A stretch of 64,000 bases of DNA, from contig NZ_JAVDVK010000001.1 of NCBI RefSeq assembly GCF_031456835.1, positions 3,038,001 to 3,102,000 of the forward strand. Direction: 5' to 3'. Each line of letters begins with the position of its first letter. The stretch's first letter is position 1. The notes below the pieces were generated by a model. It searched no databases and had not been told where the DNA came from. It saw nothing but the letters and a program-made list of their open reading frames with translations. The stretch is from Leifsonia shinshuensis. GTDB taxonomy: Bacteria; Actinomycetota; Actinomycetes; Actinomycetales; Microbacteriaceae. The position numbers were made by a program, and so were the translations under genes. Below, piece after piece: positions 42,769 to 50,338 of this stretch.

Positions 42769-43611
42769 TCAGCGCCAGTGCGACGGCCGGGTGACCGTCT
42801 CCGGCAGGCGGGTGCGCGCGTCGCCGGTCGCCGCGTTCACCTGTACCTGGGTGAGGTAGATCGCCTCGCGCAGATCCGCGCCGTCGAGGCGGGCATCGCG
42901 GAGGTCGGCGCCGATGAGCTCGGCCCGGGCGAGGTCGGCGTCGCGGAGGTCCGCGGCGATCAGCAGCGCGCCGCGCAGTTCGGCCCCGCGGAGGTCGGCG
43001 CCGCGGAGGTCGGCTCCGAGGAGGTCGGCGCCGGGGCGGATGCGGGTGCGGGCGACGCGGCGGGGGCCGGCGCCGATCGGGCCGGACTCGCGGGCGAGCC
43101 GTGCCGCCTCGCGGAGCAGCTGGGCGGCGGGGGCACGCAGCTCCTCGATGTCGGCGGCCAGGATGGTCTCGGGATCGGCGTCCGCGAGGGCGCGCACGTC
43201 GCCGCGCGCCTGCCGGAGAGCCGGGTGCAGCCGTGCCGCGGCGGGGAGCGCGAGCGCGTCCTCCAGGTACCAGAGCAGTTCGTGCAGCTGCCGCATGATC
43301 GGGAAGACGCCGAACATCGTCGACCTGGTGTCCGCGTCGTCGCGCCAGCTCGCGCCGCCCACGGTGTGCTGCGTCACCTGCTGTCCGGCGCCGAAGCAGT
43401 CGAAGACGGTGCACCCGCGGAAGCCGCGCTCGCGCAGCTCGGGGTGGATGCGGCAGCGATCGTCATCGGCCAGGTTGACGCAGGGATCGCCGGCCGCCTT
43501 GTCGATGGCGAAGTCGGCGGATCGCGCGAAGGCCAGCGCCACACAGCACAGGCCGACGCACTGCGAGCAGTCGGCGCGGAGCGCGTCGCGTGAATCGTGG
43601 ACGATCGTCAC
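42769..43611 (-). CDS. Cysteine-cluster protein fused to pentapeptide repeats
   Basis: This 280-residue protein has an N-terminal cluster of cysteines (CSQCVGLCCVAL, then CVNL, CRIHPELRERGFRGC and DCFGAG) that could hold a zinc or iron-sulfur site. A helical middle follows, and then about 13 pentapeptide repeats of the A(D/E)LxG type (near residues 195-255) forming a right-handed beta-helix. Function is unknown; pentapeptide helices can mimic DNA and inhibit gyrase. Two GTGs (43638, 43611) may start it. It is divergent from the aldo/keto reductase gene. Confidence 0.8.
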   Translation of the reverse strand: MTIVHDSRDALRADCSQCVGLCCVALAFARSADFAIDKAAGDPCVNLADDDRCRIHPELRERGFRGCTVFDCFGAGQQVTQHTVGGASWRDDADTRSTMFGVFPIMRQLHELLWYLEDALALPAAARLHPALRQARGDVRALADADPETILAADIEELRAPAAQLLREAARLARESGPIGAGPRRVARTRIRPGADLLGADLRGADLRGAELRGALLIAADLRDADLARAELIGADLRDARLDGADLREAIYLTQVQVNAATGDARTRLPETVTRPSHWR

Positions 43612-43724
43612 CCGTCCACAGTACGTGCCCGTCGTCACCTTTCCACATCTTCAGGAACACCCGGAATAGCCCCCGGACGACCGCGTTAGCGTGGAATGAC
43701 CGACTCAACGAAGGAGACTCGCAT

Positions 43725-44681
43725 ATGACTGCATCCCGCCGCACGATCGGCTCATCCGACCTCGAGGTCTTCCCGCTCTCGCTCGGGGGCAACGTCTTCG
43801 GCTGGACGGCCGACCGCCAGACCTCGTTCGACGTCCTGGATGCGTACACGGCCGCCGGCGGCAACTTCGTCGACACGGCGGACGGCTACTCGGCATGGGT
43901 GCCGGGCAACACGGGTGGCGACTCGGAGCGCATCCTGGGCGAGTGGTTCGACGCCCGCGGCAACCGCGACCAGGTCGTCCTCGCCACCAAGGTCAGCCAG
44001 CACCCCGACTTCAAGGGCCTCGCGCCCGACAACATCCGCCGAGCCGCTGACGCGTCGCTCGAGCGCCTCAAGTCCGACTACATCGACCTCTACTACGCGC
44101 ACTTCGACGACGAGTCGGTGCCGCTGGAGGAGACGGTCGCCGCCCTGTCGGGCCTGGTCGACGCGGGCAAGGTGCGCTACATCGGCATCTCCAACTACTC
44201 GCCGGAGCGCATCGAGGAGTGGTTCCGCATCACCGAGCGGGAGGGCCTGCACCGCGCGGTGGCGCTGCAGCCGCACTACAACCTGGTGGAGCGCGCCTAC
44301 GAGACGTCGTACCGCCCGATCGCCGAGCGCGAGGGCCTCGGCGTCATGCCGTACTTCGCCCTGGCGGCCGGCTTCCTGACCGGCAAGTACCGCGACGGCG
44401 TCACGGTGGACAGCCCGCGCGCGGGCGGCGCCGCCAAGTACCTGGACGAGACGGGCCGCTCTGTGCTGGCCGCTCTCGACGACGTGGCGGCCGCGCACGA
44501 CGCCTCCGTGGCGTCGGTCGCCCTCGCCTGGCTGGCCGCCCAGCCCACCATCACCGCGCCCATCGCGAGCGCCCGCACCACCGACCAGCTGCCCGACCTG
44601 CTGGCCTCCGTCGGCCTCCGTTTGACGGACGACGAGCTCGCCTCCCTCGACGGCGCCTCGGAGGCCGCGAAGGCGGCCTGA
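43725..44681 (+). CDS. Aldo/keto reductase
   Basis: This 318-residue TIM-barrel NADPH-dependent oxidoreductase has catalytic residues in FVDTADGYSAW (Asp, Tyr), VVLATKVSQ (Lys) and IDLYYAHFDD (His). The C-terminal cofactor region is IASARTTDQLPDLLAS. Start at ATG 43725 with AAGGAG upstream. The natural carbonyl substrate is unknown. It ends 100 bp before the tRNA pair. Confidence 0.92.
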   Translation: MTASRRTIGSSDLEVFPLSLGGNVFGWTADRQTSFDVLDAYTAAGGNFVDTADGYSAWVPGNTGGDSERILGEWFDARGNRDQVVLATKVSQHPDFKGLAPDNIRRAADASLERLKSDYIDLYYAHFDDESVPLEETVAALSGLVDAGKVRYIGISNYSPERIEEWFRITEREGLHRAVALQPHYNLVERAYETSYRPIAEREGLGVMPYFALAAGFLTGKYRDGVTVDSPRAGGAAKYLDETGRSVLAALDDVAAAHDASVASVALAWLAAQPTITAPIASARTTDQLPDLLASVGLRLTDDELASLDGASEAAKAA

Positions 44682-44709
44682 CCCCGGGGCGGAGCCGGGT
44701 CCGTCATGG

Positions 44710-44739
44710 TTCGGAGCACGTCGCCGCAGATGGTATCCT
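44710..44739 (+). promoter_or_regulatory. Probable promoter of the tRNA-Thr/tRNA-Met pair
   Basis: TTCGGA (44710-44715) and TATCCT (44734-44739) are separated by 18 bp, about 47 bp before tRNA-Thr. Confidence 0.45.
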
Positions 44740-44785
44740 CGTACGGTTGCCGAAAGCAGCCGGACCTCGTGCCGGCACCGGCTCC

Positions 44786-44857
<72 letters not shown>

Positions 44858-44900
44858 CCGTCTCCCGTCTCGCGACATGTCGCCGGACAGGGGATGCCAC

Positions 44901-44974
44901 GGCGGGGTAGCTCAGGTGGTTAGAGCACACGGCTCATAATCGTGGTGTCGCGGGTTCGAGTCCCGCCCTCGCTA
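44901..44974 (+). tRNA. tRNA-Met (CAT), elongator type
   Basis: A 74-nt cloverleaf has acceptor GGCGGGG/CCTCGCT (with G-U pairs at both ends of the arm), D arm GCTC/GAGC, anticodon stem CACGG/TCGTG with CAT in CTCATAA, and T arm GCGGG/CCCGC. The anticodon stem lacks the three G-C pairs of initiator tRNA, so it is elongator Met. Its 3' half reappears in decayed form at 47985-48020. Confidence 0.94.
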
Positions 44975-44993
44975 CATAGGTTGAAAACACTGG

Positions 44994-45022
44994 GAACGGC
45001 GGCTGATCATCAGCCGCCGTTC
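44994..45022 (+). terminator. 14-bp perfect hairpin after tRNA-Met
   Basis: GAACGGCGGCTGAT (44994-45007) is exactly mirrored at 45009-45022 around one base. It is followed by TCCGGTTT, a weak T tail, and probably ends the tRNA transcript. Confidence 0.7.
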
Positions 45023-45139
45023 TCCGGTTTCCGGAACGATTTGGACATGATTTGGACACACTCCAAATCATTGAGGCTCATTCTTGTCCCTTCTGGTCAT
45101 CCGCACGGGCGATAGAACGTGAGTGCGCAGCTGTGTGAT

Positions 45140-45322
45140 TCAGTGCTGTCGAGGCTGCCTCATCGAGTCGCTATGCGACCTCATCGAGGTCGTCATTTTG
45201 ACTAGGTCCGCGTAAGCATCCAGCGTCATCGCGGCTGAAGCGTGCCCCAGCATGCGTTGGACCGCCTTGACGTTGGCGCCGGCAGACACGGCGAGACTCG
45301 CGGTTGTAACGCGCCGAAGTCG
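45140..45322 (-). pseudogene. Tyrosine integrase, C-terminal remnant
   Basis: Sixty in-frame minus-strand codons ending at a TGA (45140-45142) read RLRRVTTASLAVSAGA, then NVKAVQRMLGHASAAMTLDA and YADL. This is the end of a phage-type tyrosine recombinase: LGHAS and the nucleophile Tyr of LDAYADL are kept. The upstream HxxR box is altered (normally HDLRHTAAS) and the rest of the gene is gone. The reading frame points towards tRNA-Met 165 bp away, the common position for an integrase that used that tRNA. Confidence 0.85.
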
Positions 45323-45632
45323 TTCTCGATGGCTTGACCTCGGTGCTCTACGGCATCCGCGAATCGTGCGCCGTTCTCAGCACGCGCGCTGCACTTTCGC
45401 CGATGGAGTTCATGCTTTCGGCCGCCCGCCGGTGGTGTATCGGATGCTGTTGCCGTTGGTGTCTAACCCGGCGAGGCCGGCGACGGAATTGATATGTGCG
45501 ATCTCGTGAATCCGGGTCTTTGCCAACTGCCCGCACCCAGGTTTACGGCGAGGATGATGCGACGTGAGGTGGTGTGCCCGCTCGTTCTGGCGAGCATCTG
45601 GCGGCGGTTCCAACGCTGTGCGACCATGGTTT

Positions 45633-46823
45633 GTGCACATCCGGGGGAGAGCGCTTCGCGCGTGCGCTGGCGTAGGTGCCGTCGCGGTCGTCGCGGCGGT
45701 GCTGGTTGGGTGCTCACAGGAACTGCGGGGTGAAGAGGACCTCTTCGCGCGGCCGTACACGGGCCATTTCTACGACGATCCTCCCAGCGCTGTCGGCGCA
45801 TCGGGGACGGTGGTTCGCTGGGAGGTCGTACCGGGTGCTCCCGAGCGGGCGAACGCGTGGCGCATCCTTTTCCGCTCGACCGACCTCCAGGGTCGCGCTG
45901 TCCTCAACAGCGGGATGCTGGTGGTCCCCGAGGGCGCTGCTCCAGCTGGCGGGCGGACGATCGTGTCGTGGGGGCACGCGACGACGGGGAGCGCCGAGAA
46001 GTGCGCGCCCTCGCGTTCAGTCGACCCGTACGTGTGGATGGAAGGGCTGACCGGGCTGCTGAAGCAGGGCTACGCGGTGGTCTCCACCGACTACACGGGG
46101 ATGGGCGTCCCGGGTCCCGACTCCTACCTCGTCGGTGATACCGAGGGGCGCAACGTACTGGACGCGGCGCGGGCCGCCCGCGCCCTGCTCGGTTCGGCCG
46201 CGAGCGACCGCGTCCTACTGTGGGGGCACTCGCAGGGCGGCCAGTCTGTGCTGTTCGCCGCCCAGCTGTGGAAGCAGTATGCGCCCGAGCTGGATGTCCG
46301 CGGTGTCGCCGTCGCCGCTCCTGCTACCGACCTGGCGTCGTTGCTGCGGGCAGACATCGGCGACATCTCCGGCGTCAGTATCGGCTCGTACGCGTTCGCC
46401 GCGTACTCGGACGTCTACGACGTCCCGCTCGACGGCATCCTGACACCGCAGGCGATCGCAGCGCTGCCTGCGATCAACGATCGCTGTCTGATCACCCAGA
46501 ACAGTGCACTGCATAAGGTGGCCGCCCCGCTGGTGGGCCGCTTCCTGTCGGGCGATCCGGAGACGACACAGCCGTGGGCCGGTCTGTTGGCCGAGAACAC
46601 CCCGGGCGCCGTCGTGTTTCCGGTGCCGCTACTGGTTGCACAAGGGTCGAGCGACAAACTGGTGCGACCGGAGTCCACCGAGGCGTTCGTCGACCACGAG
46701 AAGCGATCGGGCGCGGATGTCCGGTACGACGTCGTCCCCGGCGCGACCCACGGCACTATAGCGAACAGCGCGTTGCCGGCCGTGCTGCGGTTCTTCCGGA
46801 GTCTCGACGGCGTCGAGCACTGA
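45633..46823 (+). CDS. Secreted lipoprotein lipase/esterase (alpha/beta hydrolase)
   Basis: This protein of about 396 residues has a lipoprotein signal (hydrophobic AVAVVAAVLVGC lipobox) and an alpha/beta-hydrolase domain of the secretory lipase (LIP) type. YAVVSTDYTGMGVPG precedes the nucleophile motif LLWGHSQGGQS; PLLVAQGSSDKLVRP supplies the Asp and VPGATHGTIA the His. I choose GTG 45633 because it gives a normal-length signal peptide; a GTG at 45564 has a better ribosome site but an over-long n-region. It lies within the tRNA-Met island. Confidence 0.82.
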   Translation: MHIRGRALRACAGVGAVAVVAAVLVGCSQELRGEEDLFARPYTGHFYDDPPSAVGASGTVVRWEVVPGAPERANAWRILFRSTDLQGRAVLNSGMLVVPEGAAPAGGRTIVSWGHATTGSAEKCAPSRSVDPYVWMEGLTGLLKQGYAVVSTDYTGMGVPGPDSYLVGDTEGRNVLDAARAARALLGSAASDRVLLWGHSQGGQSVLFAAQLWKQYAPELDVRGVAVAAPATDLASLLRADIGDISGVSIGSYAFAAYSDVYDVPLDGILTPQAIAALPAINDRCLITQNSALHKVAAPLVGRFLSGDPETTQPWAGLLAENTPGAVVFPVPLLVAQGSSDKLVRPESTEAFVDHEKRSGADVRYDVVPGATHGTIANSALPAVLRFFRSLDGVEH

Positions 46824-47197
46824 CCGATGCGGGCGGTACTCGACCTACATCGATAGCTCGGCGAACATGTTGTGGCTGTAGTCCGTGACAGTCTCGCAGC
46901 CTCCGGCGGGCACGGTCGTTTACCGCTGGGCGTTCCAGTGCCTGGGGGAGCCGTTCAGAAGAGATCAAGGTTTGACACCCGTGAGCAGACGGCTCGACAC
47001 GGTCTAAACGTCTGCAATCCGCCTCTAACCTGTGGGACACGTGCACGCTCTGATCTGCGAACTTACGGTCTTTGTCGGCGTTCAAGCTCGTCAGATCCGA
47101 TGACTAGACAGTTTGCATAGCCGGCGCAGGCAGCCGCCTGACTAACGTGACTTTCCGAAACGTGATCTCTTTCACGGTCAGCTTCTTGGAGGATTTT
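46824..47197. other. Intergenic 374 bp with no gene; short palindrome near its end
   Basis: Base composition is AT-richer than the genome average. CGTGA-6-TCACG (47161-47176) lies just upstream of the GGAGG site of the next gene and could be an operator. I see no convincing coding sequence. Confidence 0.5.
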
Positions 47198-47758
47198 ATG
47201 GGTGTGTGGAAAAGGACACAGCATGCCGTGCTGGGACTTTTCGCTCTAGCGTCCGCAGCGGCGTTTGCGGGATGCTCGCTTCAGCTGCCGGCCGGAACGG
47301 GGGACGACATTGATAGCCCCGTATACGCCCAAGCAGGTTCGTGCAACCCGACCACCTACACTGCCGGCGTCGTGAATATCCAGTTGGTCATCAATAACCA
47401 AACCGGCCAGCCGCTGACCTTGAACAGTTACGGGCTAAGCGGTGAACTCGACCACTGGAATCAGCGACCGCAAACGACGCTGCCCGCGGGAAGTTGTGAA
47501 ATTATCACCGGGTACTCCCACGACGAATTTTCTACGCTCTCGATGTACGTCGAGTACGCGACAGGTTCGGGTGACACGGCCATGTTCGCAGCCCAGGCGG
47601 ACAATAACTCCGACAAGAACACCACCACGGGTACGAATGTCGTCCAACGAGACGGGACGCCTGCAACCGACCTCGCGATCGACTCCAGCATCACTCCGCA
47701 TCCGCTAGGCGGGTACGACTTCGCGACCGTGACAGCGACGATCAAACCGGCCAGCTAG
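47198..47758 (+). CDS. Secreted lipoprotein of unknown function, possible pore-former-like fold
   Basis: This 186-residue protein has a lipoprotein signal peptide (KRTQHAVLGLFALASAAAFAGC). The mature part is rich in beta-branched residues: VVNIQLVINNQTGQPLTLNS, TTLPAGSCEIITGYSHDEF, then SMYVEYATGSGDTAMFAAQA. The order of an N-Q-T-G strand, a P-A-G turn and a late Y-x-x-G-x-G-D-T-A strand recalls aegerolysin/actinoporin-like small beta proteins, but I cannot confirm this by eye. Start is ATG 47198 with GGAGG. It lies in the tRNA-Met island. Confidence 0.7.
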   Translation: MGVWKRTQHAVLGLFALASAAAFAGCSLQLPAGTGDDIDSPVYAQAGSCNPTTYTAGVVNIQLVINNQTGQPLTLNSYGLSGELDHWNQRPQTTLPAGSCEIITGYSHDEFSTLSMYVEYATGSGDTAMFAAQADNNSDKNTTTGTNVVQRDGTPATDLAIDSSITPHPLGGYDFATVTATIKPAS

Positions 47759-48144
47759 CCCCTCAGCCCCTCAGGGCGACCGTTGAATCTAGCTCGAGTT
47801 TGAAAGGCGATGGGAAGAGCGGCTTCGGACGGCGGTTCGAGACGCAGCCCGGTAAGAGGCGGTTCGGTGACCGTGCAACGCTTGAGAGGTGTTCGTGGGC
47901 TTACTCCGCTACTCGTCGGTGACGTGACGGTACGGGTCTGCGACGCGGCCCGACGCAGCGGGTGGCCCACGCTGAGTCGTATCGCACCGTGGCGTCCCGG
48001 GTTCGAGTCGCGCCTTGCTATCAGATCCGCGGAAGCTCGAGGTTCCCCTGCTTCTCGCTAGCGGACGAAAAGTCAGACTTCTCAAACCGCATCTCAACTT
48101 GACTCCCAATTCGGGACGATGTCGGATTGCGGGCTTCACGCCAT
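47759..48144. other. Right end of the tRNA-Met island; no gene
   Basis: This 386-bp stretch lies between converging genes. The only recognisable item is a decayed tRNA-Met 3' half. A frame of 83 codons at 47810-48061 has no protein-like features. Confidence 0.55.
47985..48020 (+). other. Decayed tRNA-Met 3' half (candidate attachment-site scar)
   Basis: CGTGGCGTCCCGGGTTCGAG and the following bases to GCTA match tRNA-Met positions 44939-44974. In the first 25 aligned bases 21 agree, including the whole CGGGTTCGAGTC of the T arm. The copy is in the same orientation as the tRNA, about 3.05 kb away, as expected for a left/right attachment-site pair. Confidence 0.65.
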
Positions 48145-49650
48145 CTAGTTGCGCCAGATCGAGACGTTGTCGACGTTCAGCCACTGCCCGCCGGTTCCCG
48201 ACGACCAGACTCCGATAGTGATGACCGTCGCTGTCGGTACCGTGAAGGTCGTCGTCTTCGTCTGCCACGAGCTTTGAGCGGCGGCAAGGTCGAGATGGAT
48301 CTCGCTGCCGCCGTAGTTCTTCACCACCAGGTACGCGCTGGTCTCTCCGCCGCTGCTTTTAGTATCGGCCTTGAATGTGTACGTTCCGGCCGGCAGGGTG
48401 ATCTGTTGAGATGCCCACGCGCTGTAACCGCCGGACGCCGACTGAGTGAGCTGACGGTTCGTCGTGCTCGATGCGGTGTTCTGCACCTTGGAGACTCCGG
48501 TCGCGTAGCCGGTGGTCGACCATTGCGGAATGGTGTTGCCCGCGATGTCCTGGTCGAAGCGTCCGTTGGCGACGTAGTTGTAGTCCAAAGTGCCGGCCGC
48601 GGCGTCAACTCTCACATCCGTTGCTCCGACAAGAGTGGGGGTGTTCCCGGAGAACATGAGCGGGTACCAGGCGTTCCGTCCGATTCCTCCAGGCGCCTTG
48701 TCGTTTCCCGAGTAGAACTGCGAGTACCGGTCGCCGTTGTAAAGGTACGAGGTTCCTGTGGATCCGACGATCGGGATGATCTGTTCGAACTGGGTTCCGA
48801 ATGAGTTGGATGACGCGGGCACGGTGGCAACCGGTGTCCAGGCGCCCCAGGATGCGAGGCTCGTGCTGCTGCGGTGGGCGGTCGCCGTGGCCGCCCACCA
48901 GTACATGCCGGAGGCGAACCAGTGGTAGGTCGAGCCGACCTTGATGATGGCGGGTGCTTCGTGGTGGTCGTAGTTGCTCTCGTTGAACGTGATCGACGCC
49001 ACACCGGTCCACGAGGAGTTCAGTTTAGCGATGCTCTGGGTGGCGTTGATGCTGGTGCCGTTGTCACCGACATAGACGAGGTAGGCATCGGGCCCATCGA
49101 CGAACACGGAGTGGTCGCCTACCGTGTTGCCGTTGACAAGGATGGAACCGAGGTAGCTGTAGGTGCCGTCGATCGTAGGGCTGGTCGCGAAGGCGATGGC
49201 GTTGCGCTGCGTCCCCGCTGAGTTGGTACGGGGAACTTCGAAGTCGAGCACCCAGTTCCCGGTCGTCGGGTTGTGCGTCAACTGAGGGCGGCCGAGCCAG
49301 TTGCCGGGTGTCAGGTCGCCGAGCGTGTCGCCGGGGATCCCGGTCGCCTGAGTGAGGAGGGCCTTGTCCAGGGTCCAGGTCGTGAGATCCGTCGAAGAGT
49401 AGAGATTGATGGACTTCGGGTTGGCCAGGTCGGCTCCAACCCAGTAGTAAGTGCCCTCGTAGAGCTGGACGTTTCCGCCCTGCGCGTGGATCGGGTTTCC
49501 CGCGCTGTCCATCCAGACCGTGTCGTTCGCGATCGTGGGGGAGAGGTCCGCAGCCTGAGCGGGCGCTGTCGCCCCCCAAGCGGCGAATGCCAGAGCAGTG
49601 ACAGTGAGCGCCGACGTGACGATCCGAGCTCGTCGTTTCGAGTGACCCAT
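48145..49650 (-). CDS. Secreted GH43_24-like exo-beta-1,3-galactanase with C-terminal CBM-like domain
   Basis: This 501-residue protein has a Sec signal peptide (cleavage after AQA). A five-bladed propeller domain follows, with features of GH43 subfamily 24: WMDSAGNPIHAQGGNVQLYE, YYWVGAD, SINLYSSTDL, GRPQLTHN, HHEAPAIIKVGSTYHWFASG (acid/base Glu) and GDRYSQF. The last 140 residues form a beta-sandwich like a carbohydrate-binding module (PAGTYTFKADTKSSG). It should release galactose from beta-1,3-galactan. It is paralogous to the protein at 51.7-53.4 kb. Confidence 0.82.
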   Translation of the reverse strand: MGHSKRRARIVTSALTVTALAFAAWGATAPAQAADLSPTIANDTVWMDSAGNPIHAQGGNVQLYEGTYYWVGADLANPKSINLYSSTDLTTWTLDKALLTQATGIPGDTLGDLTPGNWLGRPQLTHNPTTGNWVLDFEVPRTNSAGTQRNAIAFATSPTIDGTYSYLGSILVNGNTVGDHSVFVDGPDAYLVYVGDNGTSINATQSIAKLNSSWTGVASITFNESNYDHHEAPAIIKVGSTYHWFASGMYWWAATATAHRSSTSLASWGAWTPVATVPASSNSFGTQFEQIIPIVGSTGTSYLYNGDRYSQFYSGNDKAPGGIGRNAWYPLMFSGNTPTLVGATDVRVDAAAGTLDYNYVANGRFDQDIAGNTIPQWSTTGYATGVSKVQNTASSTTNRQLTQSASGGYSAWASQQITLPAGTYTFKADTKSSGGETSAYLVVKNYGGSEIHLDLAAAQSSWQTKTTTFTVPTATVITIGVWSSGTGGQWLNVDNVSIWRN

Positions 49651-49688
49651 AGGTTTCCTTCTTCATCGAGGGACGTCCGGGCGTGAAC

Positions 49689-49700
49689 GTTATTTGCAGA
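49689..49700. promoter_or_regulatory. Shared motif site 1 (GTTATTTGCAGA)
   Basis: It lies 39 bp upstream of the minus-strand GH43-like gene, in the region shared with the MEKHLA gene. It matches the TNATTTGCAGA pattern found before every unit of the galactan locus. Confidence 0.6.
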
Positions 49701-49708
49701 ATGTATGG

Positions 49709-49741
49709 CAGCAAACGGAATATATGCAAGTAATTTGCTGA
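49709..49741. promoter_or_regulatory. Shared motif site 1b within a CAGCAAA/TTTGCTG inverted repeat
   Basis: AGTAATTTGCTGA (49729-49741) is a second match to the shared motif. CAGCAAA (49709-49715) and TTTGCTG (49734-49740) form an inverted repeat 18 bp apart. Confidence 0.5.
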
Positions 49742-49833
49742 CCGAACAACGCGACTAGGAGAAACGGACAGTCGCGTCGCGGCACCGTCGCGTGACACTC
49801 GGTGAGGTGAAATCGCGTCTGGAAGAGGGTCCT

Positions 49834-50301
49834 ATGTGTACCGCCGCTGAAGAGAAGTTTCTGTGCGACCTCGTCGCGTCGTATGAGGCGAGCGTCGGTC
49901 GGCCCTTCCCCGTCGGGCTGCAGCAGGAGCAGCATCTGGGCAGCCGTCTCATGGGCGCCGATATCGGTCTTCTGGCTCACGACGCCGCTGACGATCCGCA
50001 TTTCGTCTTCGCGAACGCAGCCGCTGCAGCCGCCTTCGGGTATGCCCCGGACGAGATGATCGGGATGCCTTCGCGATATTCGGCCGCCCCGGGAGCGGAC
50101 CGCGATGCTCGTGCAGGACTGTTCTCTCGACTGAGCCGGCTCGGGTTCGTCGAGGGGTACAGCGGGCGACGAGTCCGCAAGGACGGAAGCACTTTCTGGA
50201 TCGAGGACGCCACGATCTGGAACGTCGTCGACGCGCCGGGCCGGCGTATCGGTCAAGCGGCACTGCTCCCACTTCGAGACGTACGCACTGCGGGTCGATG
50301 A
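49834..50301 (+). CDS. MEKHLA (PAS-like) domain protein
   Basis: This 155-residue protein is largely one MEKHLA domain, a PAS relative: FLCDLVASYEASVGRPFPVG, DDPHFVFANAAAAAAFGYAP and RRVRKDGSTFWIEDATIWNV. No output domain is attached, so it may bind a small ligand or act as a single-domain sensor. ATG 49834 follows GAGGG; a GTG at 49792 is an alternative. It is divergent from the GH43-like gene and directly upstream of the ThrE-type exporter gene. Confidence 0.82.
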   Translation: MCTAAEEKFLCDLVASYEASVGRPFPVGLQQEQHLGSRLMGADIGLLAHDAADDPHFVFANAAAAAAFGYAPDEMIGMPSRYSAAPGADRDARAGLFSRLSRLGFVEGYSGRRVRKDGSTFWIEDATIWNVVDAPGRRIGQAALLPLRDVRTAGR

Positions 50302-50338
50302 AGCCGTCGCACCGAGAACGGTCGCCGCGGGCACGGGT

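Larger units (their letters stand above)
44975..45632. other. Left end of a tRNA-Met island: hairpin, integrase debris, no intact gene
   Basis: After tRNA-Met comes a near-perfect hairpin and then a run with AT-richer, repeated phrases (GATTTGGACA twice near 45039-45057). The tail of a tyrosine integrase lies on the minus strand at 45140-45322. From about 45350 to 45560 I find no gene I trust. Confidence 0.6.

Noticed and set aside
45252..45509. An 85-codon plus-strand frame
   Set aside because: Its first part is the antisense of the integrase remnant, and the rest shows no protein-like pattern.
47810..48061. An 83-codon frame over the tRNA-Met scar
   Set aside because: It runs through the decayed tRNA copy, has Arg/Gly-rich composition and no ribosome site.
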